Assembly: GCA_964586655.1 (NCBI GenBank) | Contig: CAZPGY010000012.1 | Coordinates: forward strand, 1-64,000 | Origin: JAJYSO01 sp964586655 | GTDB taxonomy: Bacteria > Bacteroidota > Bacteroidia > Flavobacteriales > Flavobacteriaceae | Direction of reading: 5' to 3' | Length of the DNA stretch: 64,000 nt | Shown: in pieces, positions 49,801 to 58,283 of the stretch | How the letters are laid out: each line of letters begins with the position of its first letter | How positions within the stretch are numbered: position 1 is the first letter of the stretch | Translations under genes and position numbers: made by a program | Notes under the pieces: generated by a model | Database searches by the model: none | Told to the model about the DNA's origin: nothing | The model's input: the letters and a program-made list of their open reading frames with translations, nothing else

Positions 49801-52800
49801 TCCCGGGTTGTTTACATCACACAGCTCGAGGTGTGTCGAAAAGGCTTCCGGAACGGGAGAAACCACCAAGTCCATTTCAACCCAAGAACTACAGCCTGTG
49901 GTTTTATTGGTTACCACTACAATTACTGAGCCTGTTCCCGCCAAGTATGCACTTGGGGTTGTAATTGGCGAATTATTCTCCCAAGCTTGCTGGTCGACAT
50001 AATAATCGACATAATAATCTGACGAATCTTTAATATTTTGCATTACCACCTTATACACTTCCGATTCTAAATCAAAAGAATAGAATCCATCTCCATCGGC
50101 ATCACAACCAGACAATGGAATGGTAGGCGTTACCAAATCCGGAGTGGGGTAAACGATCAACTCCACTTCCACTATGGTATAACACCCTACTCCCGGAATA
50201 GAAACCCGTGCCCAAACTGATTGATGGGACTGGGGGCTGGCGGTGCCCGGACGCTGATTATTGTATATGGTATCAGGCAATGCGCCATAGTCATTTTGCG
50301 CATCAGCTTTAGTCCAGTGGAAAGTTACCGAAGCGTTGGGATCTGTAGTAATATCATCAACCACATCCGGCAAATAGAACTTACCGATGCTGTCATTATT
50401 GACATCGCAATACGTCAATGGTGCCGGCGTGTTGGCCGTTGGAGCTTGTTCTACAAACAAGTCTACCGGCTCCACGATAAAGCAACCCGTACCATTATTT
50501 TCAATGCGGGCATAGATTGTTTGAGCATTAGGCGTGGTATTGGTGTATTGGGTGGGCAAGGCATTTTGTGTACCTCCGGTTTGGGCTTCCGCTTGGGTCT
50601 CGTAATAATTGACCGTATAATTCGCATTTTGGCCAATCATATAGGCGGTGGCATTATTCAGATTGAACGTGGCCGTACCGTTTCCTTGACCATCCCCACA
50701 AATGCGCAATTCTACCGGCGAATTAATGCTCGGCAACGGATTGACAATCAAATCAATCGGCGTTACACTGGCACAAGTTGTTGCGGTATCAATAATACGC
50801 ACCCATAGTCTTTTTGTTTGCGTCAAGTCATAGGGTACAGTTTCATCAATTGCCGCGCCGGTATTGCCTACTAACGCACCGTTTTGGGTGGCATAGAACA
50901 GTAAGTCATAATCTGTTTGTGCACCGGTCACATTGGCCAAAATAGAAGTTTGCAAGTTTGCATTTTCCAAATCGAAGCTCACCGGATCGCCATTTTCATT
51001 GGCACATTGCTCCATAGAAACCGGTTGCGTGGGTACTTGGGGCAAAGGATTGACAATGAGATCTATTGGAGCAATAGCGGCACAGGGCAGTCCCGATTTT
51101 GCCACACGAGCATAAATAGTAGTCGTCCCTGAAGTGTATTGCAAGGGCAAAGCATTTTGCTGATTATTGGCATCGGTTTGCGAGGCGTAAAAATCAACCG
51201 TAAGATTGGGGTTCCCGGTTTGAATGTCAGTGACATAGGTATTCAAATCAAAAGCAGCTTTTCCATTGCCTTGGTCACAGAGTTCATAATCATCCAAAGC
51301 TCCGATTACCGGTGCTTCCACCGCTTCCAAAATTACTTCACCAATCACAAAGCAACCCGTAGCCGGATCGGTCACCCGGGCATAGAGCGTATCGCCGTCA
51401 GTTCCATTATAGGGGGTAGAAGTGTCAATGGCATTCTGAGCATCGCCCGTTTGAGCGTCTTGATTACTCTCATAATAACTCACGTCATAGCCTTTTGACA
51501 GGTCTACCAAATCAGGGGTAGCCAAAATCGGTAAATCAAAGTCTGCCGTATTATTACCGGTTCCGTCTTCACATTGAGATATGGTTATTTCTGTCGCTTT
51601 CAGGTTAGGTAATGGGTTTACCACCAAGTCAACTGGGTAGGTACTGATACAATTTCCCGGAGAAATGAGTCGAGCCCAAATGGTAGTAATTCCCACTTGT
51701 GAGACTTCATATCCGGTTCCTGTGATGGGTATTAATTTAGATGGCGTCGCATTTTGTGCGCCTTGTTGGTCGGTATAAAATTCAATCTCATAATCTGCTT
51801 TTGTTCCTGAAACATTAACCAACAAAGAATCCCGCAATTCGGAACTGCCCAAGTCAAAACTGTTGTTCTGTCCTTCAAGCTCACACTGTTCCAACACCAC
51901 CGGATTGGTAGGTACCTCCGGCGCTTGTGAAACGATTACCTCAAACGTAATCAAGTCATACACATCGTATTCCGGGGTCATTGGATTTCCATCCAAATCG
52001 GTTAGATTGGCCCAGTCAAAATCAACACGCGCATAAATCGTGGTGCTTCCCATAGCTGTAGCCGTATAGCTGGTAATGGCATTTTGTCGATTTCGAGCAT
52101 CTTGCTCCGTGGTGTAATAAGTCACCACAAAATCTCCATGGCGTGCTGGTGGATAGTCACGCAATATGGAATCGGTTTTAGAAGTTAAATTAAAAGTTAT
52201 CGAGGGGTTTGTTCCTTGCGGCAAACAAACTGACGAATCCTTGACACAAGACGCAATGGGACTGACGACAAACCCACTATTTAAGGCCGTTACTTGATAG
52301 TTATACTGATTGGGGCCCGAATTCATAGTGAAATTGCCCACTCCTTTCAAGGTATAGCGCCCATATAATTTTCCTTGTAAGGAAGCGTTTTGAAAGTCCA
52401 TAAAATCAAACTGCAAATCTGCTGAGCTGCCCGGAATCAAGTTAGATACATTCGCCTGATTAATACTGTCTATTTTTACGCCGTTTTTAATCAAATACAG
52501 CTTAATGTTATCCACTATAGGGTTACCACAATTAGACACCGGGAAGTCAATATGGCCTGATATTTTTGCGGTGTTCAAATCAGGATTTAAAGCTGGCAAG
52601 ATGGGCTCACACAGCCCGGCGGTGGTGTTCATCTCCATCAGCGAACAGGTATCATATACGTGGAGTCCATTGTCTAAAGTTTCTAAACTCAAATAACCAA
52701 AAGACTGAGAGCCGGATCGAACCGAAGCTTCAGCCTCGCTTCCCACAAATACATTGTCGACATAAGTATATCCGGCGTGTCCTGATCGATAACACCAAGA

Positions 52801-54555
52801 AGCGACAAACTCCACGGTTCCCACTTCACCGCGAATTTCTCGGGTGTCTAATATCACGGTAGACCATTCGGAATACAATACATCTGTATATCCTCCAAAA
52901 TTTCCTACATAATGAAAAATACAATCCTCCGGATTGGAGACAATACAACGCTTTTGAATCAAATTCCCTTGATTGTCATACACATTGACCTGGAAATAAG
53001 GCTGTTCATCGTGGGGGTGAGAAGGCGGGTTCTCCAAAAAGGAGGCAAAATCAAAGGACAAGACTTCTCCGGCCACAAACTTTTTTCGAGCAGAAACCGC
53101 ATCGGGACCACCTCCGTCAGCTTGATTCAAGCGAATCGCTTTGTCGGAGCAATCATCACTAAAAGGGCTGGTCATCGGCAACGAAATACCTTGAGTTGCC
53201 AAAATGGGGTCATCCCCACCACCTACTGTCGTAATCACGGCATTATCCGTACTTCCATTTGTCGTTCCTAAAGATACTGTCCCCGTGGATGTAGTGGTTT
53301 GGGTTATGCTACAGGCATGATTAAGGTAACTCATCATCTTAAAGGTAAAGCCTTTGGGGTCATTTTTGGAGATTTCGGTGATTTCCTCATCTTCCATACA
53401 ACCACAGGTCTTGACATAGGTCGTAATTTTAAGCGGTGCGCTTTTACAGCCACCAATCTCATCAGTCACATAATAGGTTGTACCGTCCACCAGTTTTGTG
53501 GTGGATGGAATGGGCGTCATACTGCTGTCGTACCACTGCAGATTAAATCCACAGATATCGACATCCTCAAGTGTCTCTTCTTTATTCAGGTTGAGCTTGG
53601 CCCAAGTTGTTTTAGAGCAGAACTTATACTCATTTGAAGCCACCGGCGCCGCTACCTTATATTCTATTTTAACGGGGATACGCACGGTACAGGTCGGATC
53701 GCCAAAATCAGCATAATAGGTATCTCCCGGGGTCACCGTGGTAGAAGTGGGCAATTGCGTTCCTCCGGTAGCCGCGTCATACCAAGTTACCGGTTTGTTA
53801 TTAAGGGTTCCTTTTATAGCCGTATAAACATCTTGAAGGGTTTTAGGAGTGCCATAACAGATCTCATCATACACCAATTCCCCCATAATAAAGGTCAAAG
53901 TTTCTTGGGTGGTGGCCCCTGTAGCATCAGTGATTTCAATATCGATAGTTGCCAGTTTACTTATACTGGTATCAATCGCGAATCGAACGTGGTTAATGGA
54001 ACTTGGGAAAGTGAGACCTCCCGGAAAAGGAAAGTTAGAATTAGGATACCAAGTACCCGAGAAGAAATACTCAAATGATAAATTAGCGGAAGGGTTATTC
54101 CACTGGATCTCGTCTGTTAACAGGTTGCCGCTTGCGTCCTCTACCTTCACTTCTATCTTGCTGCCCACATTGGCGTTTTCGATAAAGAAGGTATTGGCGC
54201 CCAAGTCGAGACATGAATTGGGGGTCACATTATAGACTACTCCCGGTGCCAGCACCCTAATTGCGGTGGGTTTACTGGGCAAGCAAATATTTTCTCGATC
54301 CTGGTAAGTGACATAATACGTTTCTCCGGCAACAATGGCACTGGTCAGCTCCAAAGGACGGGTCAGGGAAGCATCAGCATACCAAGTCAAAATCCCGTCG
54401 CCATGACGGTTTACTTTTAAATCTGCAATGGTATTGGTTGACTCCACCTGTACATATTGTACCGGATTTGCTAAAGGGCGGAGACAAACCTGCTTTCCAA
54501 AGCTCGCTGTTGCCATTAAGAGCAACACCACAACACATGATAATATTCTATTCAT
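46846..54555 (-). CDS. Giant T9SS type B sorting-domain surface protein (2569 aa)
   Basis: A 2569-residue exported protein. Signal peptide (about 1-20, ending SFG) and N-terminal Ig-like segments (residues about 20-400, with WYDAATGG) are followed by a 110-residue SGHAGYTYVDNVF module (about 470-610). About 15 modules of 95-115 residues follow (roughly 775-2310), each with CD-x-D-x-DG-like and FDL motifs, YY-x-SQ-x-DA, QTIYVRV and TGC. The C-terminal roughly 90 residues (FFTPNGDGYNDTWNIW, IYIFDRYGKLL, NDYWFKVEF) are the CHU_C/type B signal that T9SS recognises. It is probably a surface adhesin or gliding-associated protein. It has its own promoter and terminator. Confidence 0.9.
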   Translation of the reverse strand: MNRILSCVVVLLLMATASFGKQVCLRPLANPVQYVQVESTNTIADLKVNRHGDGILTWYADASLTRPLELTSAIVAGETYYVTYQDRENICLPSKPTAIRVLAPGVVYNVTPNSCLDLGANTFFIENANVGSKIEVKVEDASGNLLTDEIQWNNPSANLSFEYFFSGTWYPNSNFPFPGGLTFPSSINHVRFAIDTSISKLATIDIEITDATGATTQETLTFIMGELVYDEICYGTPKTLQDVYTAIKGTLNNKPVTWYDAATGGTQLPTSTTVTPGDTYYADFGDPTCTVRIPVKIEYKVAAPVASNEYKFCSKTTWAKLNLNKEETLEDVDICGFNLQWYDSSMTPIPSTTKLVDGTTYYVTDEIGGCKSAPLKITTYVKTCGCMEDEEITEISKNDPKGFTFKMMSYLNHACSITQTTTSTGTVSLGTTNGSTDNAVITTVGGGDDPILATQGISLPMTSPFSDDCSDKAIRLNQADGGGPDAVSARKKFVAGEVLSFDFASFLENPPSHPHDEQPYFQVNVYDNQGNLIQKRCIVSNPEDCIFHYVGNFGGYTDVLYSEWSTVILDTREIRGEVGTVEFVASWCYRSGHAGYTYVDNVFVGSEAEASVRSGSQSFGYLSLETLDNGLHVYDTCSLMEMNTTAGLCEPILPALNPDLNTAKISGHIDFPVSNCGNPIVDNIKLYLIKNGVKIDSINQANVSNLIPGSSADLQFDFMDFQNASLQGKLYGRYTLKGVGNFTMNSGPNQYNYQVTALNSGFVVSPIASCVKDSSVCLPQGTNPSITFNLTSKTDSILRDYPPARHGDFVVTYYTTEQDARNRQNAITSYTATAMGSTTIYARVDFDWANLTDLDGNPMTPEYDVYDLITFEVIVSQAPEVPTNPVVLEQCELEGQNNSFDLGSSELRDSLLVNVSGTKADYEIEFYTDQQGAQNATPSKLIPITGTGYEVSQVGITTIWARLISPGNCISTYPVDLVVNPLPNLKATEITISQCEDGTGNNTADFDLPILATPDLVDLSKGYDVSYYESNQDAQTGDAQNAIDTSTPYNGTDGDTLYARVTDPATGCFVIGEVILEAVEAPVIGALDDYELCDQGNGKAAFDLNTYVTDIQTGNPNLTVDFYASQTDANNQQNALPLQYTSGTTTIYARVAKSGLPCAAIAPIDLIVNPLPQVPTQPVSMEQCANENGDPVSFDLENANLQTSILANVTGAQTDYDLLFYATQNGALVGNTGAAIDETVPYDLTQTKRLWVRIIDTATTCASVTPIDLIVNPLPSINSPVELRICGDGQGNGTATFNLNNATAYMIGQNANYTVNYYETQAEAQTGGTQNALPTQYTNTTPNAQTIYARIENNGTGCFIVEPVDLFVEQAPTANTPAPLTYCDVNNDSIGKFYLPDVVDDITTDPNASVTFHWTKADAQNDYGALPDTIYNNQRPGTASPQSHQSVWARVSIPGVGCYTIVEVELIVYPTPDLVTPTIPLSGCDADGDGFYSFDLESEVYKVVMQNIKDSSDYYVDYYVDQQAWENNSPITTPSAYLAGTGSVIVVVTNKTTGCSSWVEMDLVVSPVPEAFSTHLELCDVNNPGDEKEFFNLHQADSAVTGGDASLTVTYYASQQDADNAVDTLVSPYENTQNNQTIYVRVVNEFGCVTTQGLTVTLIVNPLPNIADFDTYKVCDIDNDGYADFYLDDFTNRIQKDQPNVQVSYHLTEKGAQLNSQTIDSTQAYQNSAPNQQTIWIRAVNTQTGCISIGPLDLKVVESPEIQNLEDLYVCDDGDDNGFAYFDLTLNDTSVFGGQQAPQDVVVKYYESQANAEKDTLAIAVPSNYMNVTPYSQTIYVRVEDTITGCYDSFDYPDDNSFTINVEKTPVLQSTYLAVCDDDYNQDPYPQAVFDLSEAIEGLTGLSRLPNYQDIEYYKDSMAMVNDNPIQNPYKYVNAANPQDVYVKVTNTNTKNACSAHAIITLEVLALPSPSETDPEELRLVKCDDDTDGIAATPFDLTISGDKIAGGENVNITYYKREGAAHFGDTTSTEYISTPQAYVNEPAYNTINNRGQISNIQIIYARVESGAAGSDCFVVVPFEIKVVPPPVLNPEGQPFGYTLCEDGTTGQADLPLYDIAYNLYDYTNGTPADLISLLDENTSTNQGQSVNLDDYEISYYTSQSDAEAGTNPIQPGYVAVDGETIYIRVENIESGCYNTGEVIITVETRPTIGKATIIADMVCSDEPGGSYATIDLTQFDAQVNPGGAANTEVVYYANMNDYNNGHPIEDTAQARLYDGQVVIAEVVNTETLCASAAYVQIEINVEQSPLADLSPYDGMILCVDLDPILTPTEGLDSSMTLSTGLPEKDYTFVWSFDGEVIPGATESSLEITEAGTYSVTVTNANSVNNCSTTTSATIYEHNPPEFTAVPTDPAFSEHQGILVSHIVGKGDYEFRVDNGPWKEAGSDGEVIFTNIGPGEHYVYGRDKNGCGVTRVVVHIIDYPDFFTPNGDGYNDTWNIWSLKEQPEAGIYIFDRYGKLLKQIRPDGPGWDGTFNGEQMPSNDYWFKVEFTTSAPDGSGEHPVTITGHFTLKR

Positions 54556-54645
54556 AATACTGTTTCGGTTAAATCTAATGCTACAAACCAGGAAGTCGCT
54601 TCAACAGCCTTCAGTTTGTTTAACAAAACCTAAATTCAGGTCGTT

Positions 54646-54653
54646 CAAAAATA
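54646..54653 (-). promoter_or_regulatory. -7 promoter element of the giant gene
   Basis: TATTTTTG on the minus strand, about 91 bases before the ATG, giving a long leader. Confidence 0.4.
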
Positions 54654-54667
54654 TAAATTTTATTTAA

Positions 54668-54995
54668 AACTAAAAAGTATATGTTTCCTTTTTCTTGGCT
54701 TCCCAAAAATACTTCTCAGTCAAACAGACTGTAAACCTTTAAAAAACAAGCTGCTAATAGGTGCCCGCTGCAGGTTTTACTCGTTTTGTTAAACCGTTTT
54801 ATAAAAGACTAATTAATTAGCTTTGGGCACTTGTTTTTATCCTAACATTGTCCTAAAATCGCAGCATTTTCAAGCTTAATTTTTCGAGCTTTTTTATGCT
54901 TTTAGCAGCTTTTTTTAACAAAACAATTGCCAATACAGGGGGATTTATTCCGAAAAAATTAGGATTTAACCAAGATATCGAGCTGACCTTGGTAG
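54668..54995. other. AT-rich intergenic DNA, no gene seen
   Basis: It holds no reading frame of note and no repeat recognised elsewhere in the window. It separates the giant gene's promoter from the family B copy that follows. Confidence 0.4.
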
Positions 54996-55304
54996 CCCGA
55001 AAAATTCACCACAAATTGAGGGGTAATTAGTTGCTTTTTAACAAGCCTGACAACCCTTCAAGGGTGCAAAACCCTTGAACTATTCGTATTGCTTGGATTT
55101 ATTTTGACGTCTTTATTTTGATGACACTCAATACAGCGCTGTTAACGGGGAAGGTAACACCCCGCCCTGCGGGCACCCCTCTTGAAAAAAGGGGAATGAT
55201 TTTCTTATTCCCAAGAGGGGGTGTCCGCTTGCGGACGGGGTGTTCCTCCGGCTGCTCCGTCATACAGATTTACCTTAAAACAAATCTAATAGCATAGTCG
55301 AGAT
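54996..55304 (+). repeat. Family B repeat, copy 4, with a nested family C copy
   Basis: The left part (CCCGAAAAATTCACC, AACAAGCCTGACAACCC, ATTGCTTGGATTTATTTTGA) matches the other family B copies, and the right end (CCTTAAAACAAATCTAATAG) matches copy 3's right end loosely. Between them sits a family C palindromic element (55153-55262). The order of nesting suggests family C inserted into an older family B element. Confidence 0.6.
55153..55262 (+). repeat. Family C palindromic repeat, copy 2
   Basis: This runs from GGTAACACCCCGCCCTGCGG to CTCCGTCA. The arms GGGCACCCCTCTTGAAAAAA and its inverted partner CCAAGAGGGGGTGTCC make a long hairpin. It is the longer relative of 37803-37890 on the opposite strand, with an additional GTCCGCTTGCGGAC palindrome. 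Confidence 0.7.
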
Positions 55305-55375
55305 GAGACAGCATTTACAAACCTCCATAATGGACCCTCACCACCAAATTAAGCACCCATGCACAGTACACCAAT

Positions 55376-55410
55376 AAAAAGCACCGAAGCGCAGGCTTCA
55401 GTGCTTTTAT
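55376..55410 (-). terminator. Terminator of the T9SS operon
   Basis: On the minus strand, AAAAGCACTGAAGC and GCTTCGGTGCTTTTT form a 14-bp stem with a four-base loop and T-run, 27 bp after the stop at 55438. Confidence 0.85.
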
Positions 55411-55437
55411 AATATAGTAACAACCTAATTCTTACTT

Positions 55438-57330
55438 TTATTTTTTCACGATAATAAATTCAGAACGTCTGTTTTTAGCATTTTGCTCGGGGGTACACTT
55501 TGTACAGTCCACCACGGGATCGGCTTCTCCAACCCCTTCTCCGTCTATTCTTGAGGCATCGATACCTTGATCAATGACATATTGTACCGTGCTTTGTGCA
55601 CGACGCTCAGAGAGGCCTTGGTTATAGGCAGCATTACCAACGTGGTCGGTATGAGCAACGACGTGAATCACCATATCCGGATGTTTCTTCATGATATCGA
55701 CCAGTTTATCGAGCTCAAAAGCGCCTTCTTTGGTAATTTCCGCTTTATCAAACTCGAAGTGAATCGGTTGCAGCACAATTTCTTCTTCCTGAATCATCTT
55801 CACAATAGGCTGCATTTCAATGACCATATTGATTTTTCCTTCGGGCTGATAGGGTACTTTTTGAGCAGCCGGCTCATAGCCTTCTGCTTCGGCCTGCATG
55901 CCGTAATGGTTGTCACCTCCGGGCAGGTCAAATCGAGCAAATCCTTCATCGTCAACCGACTTGGAGGTCAAAGATTTTTCCCCTTGGTATACCTCGAGTG
56001 TCGCATTTTTAACTGGTCTTCCGGTTTCTGCATCAATCACCTTAGCATAAATCATGATGACTTTTTCTTTGACTTCTACCACCAAGTAGATATTGTCATT
56101 GGCAATCAACGCATCATCAGAAGCTTTTCCCGAACGATTGGAGGCCATATAGCCTTTTTTTGTTTCGGGGTTATAGATATAGGCATAATCATCGTGACGG
56201 CTGTTGATTTCTTTTCCCATATTTTGAACTGCTCCAAAACCATTCCCTTGGGGTTCGGCTTTATAAACGTCCAATCCGCCCATACCTAAATGTCCGGTAC
56301 TGGAGAAATAAAGCACTCCGTTTGCATCAACAAATGGGAAATTGTCTTTCCCGGGGGTGTTGATTTGTGAACCGAGGTTAACGGGTTCTCCAAAGGAACC
56401 ATCGGCATTGATGGCTACTTTATAAATATCGGATTGTCCGTAACCACCCGGACGGTCGCTTGAAAAATACAAGGTTTTTTCATCGGGAGACAAGGCCACT
56501 TGGCTGGATGAATATTCTTTGTCATTGATAGACAATTTGGTCACATCTTCCCAGCTGTCATTTACTTTTGTTGCCCGGTAAATTTTTAGGTTAACTTTTC
56601 CATTATCTCGTTTTCCGTCAGCTCGGGTAAAATACATCGTCTTATTGTCTTTGGTGATTACCACTCGACCTTCGTGACGCTTGCTGTTTACATCTCCTGC
56701 CACCAATTGTGGGTTTTGAAAGGTACCGGCTACTTGTTCAGCCACATAGATATCGAGGGTAGGCTGGCCGTTCCAGTCATATTTTTTTCTCGATTTATTT
56801 CGTGCTGATACAAAGTAAAGTTTCCCATCATGAAGAGTGGGACCAAAATCCTGAAATTCAGAATTGATGTCCAAGGCAGAAAGTTTAAATTCCTGCTCTC
56901 TATTTTTTAATTCAGACAAGTAATCGGGATTAGCCTTAAACTGTTGTGCCCTGGGATCATTGGGAGCCTGTTGGGCAAACTTCTTCATATAGGCATTAGA
57001 CTTTTGGTCATTGCCATTAGCTTTGAGCATTTGCGCATACAAGTAAAAGTAGCGCACCTCAACTTCAGTCTCTTCTGCACTATTGAGGTATTGCTCATAA
57101 TAATTAGCGGCTTGTTCGGTATTTCCGATACGATAATAAGTATCGCCCAAACGTTTATAAACATAAGCAGAGGCATGACCTTGATCAATTACCTTCTTAT
57201 ATTCTTTTATCGCTTTGACATTTTCAAAATCCTCATAGCGCTTATCTGCCTTTTTGGTATACTTATTTTGGGCCAGTAAAGCCGATCCGCAAAAGGCAAT
57301 TAGTAAACACGCGAGTATATATTTTTTCAT
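55438..57330 (-). CDS. PorE-like OmpA-family T9SS protein
   Basis: About 630 residues; the ATG at 57330 (MKKYILACLLIAFCGSALLAQ) gives a clean signal peptide, and an ATG nine bases upstream is also possible. The order is TPR-like helices (about 20-130), a PD40-type beta-propeller (about 160-370: LYFSSDRPGGYGQSDIYK, LYFSSTGHLGMGGLDVYKA), a carboxypeptidase/CNA-like domain (about 415-500: VIDAETGRPVKNATLEVYQG) and a C-terminal OmpA peptidoglycan-binding domain (VVAHTDHVGNAAYNQGLSERRA). This is the layout of Porphyromonas PorE, which links T9SS partners to the cell wall. It lies 23 bp after the SprF gene. Confidence 0.88.
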   Translation of the reverse strand: MKKYILACLLIAFCGSALLAQNKYTKKADKRYEDFENVKAIKEYKKVIDQGHASAYVYKRLGDTYYRIGNTEQAANYYEQYLNSAEETEVEVRYFYLYAQMLKANGNDQKSNAYMKKFAQQAPNDPRAQQFKANPDYLSELKNREQEFKLSALDINSEFQDFGPTLHDGKLYFVSARNKSRKKYDWNGQPTLDIYVAEQVAGTFQNPQLVAGDVNSKRHEGRVVITKDNKTMYFTRADGKRDNGKVNLKIYRATKVNDSWEDVTKLSINDKEYSSSQVALSPDEKTLYFSSDRPGGYGQSDIYKVAINADGSFGEPVNLGSQINTPGKDNFPFVDANGVLYFSSTGHLGMGGLDVYKAEPQGNGFGAVQNMGKEINSRHDDYAYIYNPETKKGYMASNRSGKASDDALIANDNIYLVVEVKEKVIMIYAKVIDAETGRPVKNATLEVYQGEKSLTSKSVDDEGFARFDLPGGDNHYGMQAEAEGYEPAAQKVPYQPEGKINMVIEMQPIVKMIQEEEIVLQPIHFEFDKAEITKEGAFELDKLVDIMKKHPDMVIHVVAHTDHVGNAAYNQGLSERRAQSTVQYVIDQGIDASRIDGEGVGEADPVVDCTKCTPEQNAKNRRSEFIIVKK

Positions 57331-57353
57331 GGTTCTCATACTTTAATAGGTTT

Positions 57354-58262
57354 TTAGAAATAACGTGGTGAACGATAAGCTGTTTTGTTAAAGGCAATAT
57401 TGAACAACACAAAGGCCTCGTAAGAGGGCTCTTGAATATCAGAGATGGTATGATCATAAGCAAATCCTATGCGTACCCAATCAGTTGCGCGGAAACTCAC
57501 CAATCCACTAATGGCATCTTCAAATCGATAAGAGGCTCCGATTTCAAATTTCTCCCAGAACAAGGCGTTCAGGTTGACGTCAAAAGAAAGCGGTGCCCCA
57601 AAGGCAGTTTTAACCAAAGTAGAGGGCTTCAACTTGAAATTATCGGAAATATTGAATACATATCCGGCCGTGGCAAAAAAGTGCTGCACATCCGTTCCGT
57701 ATTCAACACCATTGATATCCAGGTGTTTTGAGCTCAAGATATTGGGAACCGACACCCCTACATACCAATTATCGGTATAGTAAAGGAATCCTGCTCCAAA
57801 ATTGGGTTTGGTATCGCCGTAATCTTGACTAAAAGCAGGGTCATTGGGATCAATCAGCTGCAAGCCTGTCAAGTTGATATCATTGAAAGTGGCTCCCAGT
57901 TTTACCCCAAAGGCCAGTTTCCCTGCATTGTCAAAATCAAGGGTGTAAGACACATCGGCATAAGCATAGGTCTTTTTCATCGGCCCGGCTTCATCCGAAA
58001 TAGCCGATATTCCAATGCCCAAGCCGTTGCCTACCGGAGAATGCGCACTAAACGTAAATGTTTTAGGAGCTCCCTCAAATCCCTCCCATTGGTTTCTATA
58101 AAGAAGACCAATGGAGAGACTTTCCTTTGAGCCTGCATAGGCAGGGTTTATCACGTTCATATTATACATATACTGGGTGTATTGGGGTTCTTGTTGTGCA
58201 TAAATCTGAGTCCCAAACAAGGCCAGCACCGTATATAATGTCAATTTTAAAATATTTCTCAT
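57354..58262 (-). CDS. PorP/SprF-family T9SS outer-membrane protein
   Basis: A 302-residue outer-membrane protein. Signal peptide (about 1-22) followed by the diagnostic QQEPQYTQYMYNMNVINPAYAG, a PorP/SprF N-terminus, and repeated barrel strands (FGVKLGATFNDINLTGLQL, FGAGFLYYTDNWYVGVSVPN, WVRIGFAYDHTI). SprF-like proteins are needed for export of type B sorting-domain proteins and are usually encoded next to their cargo. Here the cargo gene at 58284 lies 21 bp upstream and the giant type B gene follows at 54555, so both are candidate clients. Confidence 0.95.
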   Translation of the reverse strand: MRNILKLTLYTVLALFGTQIYAQQEPQYTQYMYNMNVINPAYAGSKESLSIGLLYRNQWEGFEGAPKTFTFSAHSPVGNGLGIGISAISDEAGPMKKTYAYADVSYTLDFDNAGKLAFGVKLGATFNDINLTGLQLIDPNDPAFSQDYGDTKPNFGAGFLYYTDNWYVGVSVPNILSSKHLDINGVEYGTDVQHFFATAGYVFNISDNFKLKPSTLVKTAFGAPLSFDVNLNALFWEKFEIGASYRFEDAISGLVSFRATDWVRIGFAYDHTISDIQEPSYEAFVLFNIAFNKTAYRSPRYF

Positions 58263-58283
58263 AATGTTTTAGAATAAGCAGAT

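Noticed and set aside
46954..54235. Many plus-strand frames of 60-195 codons across the giant gene
   Set aside because: They are antisense shadows of a continuous, well-structured minus-strand protein with clear repeat periodicity and sorting domain. No signal peptide, start context or family match supports them.
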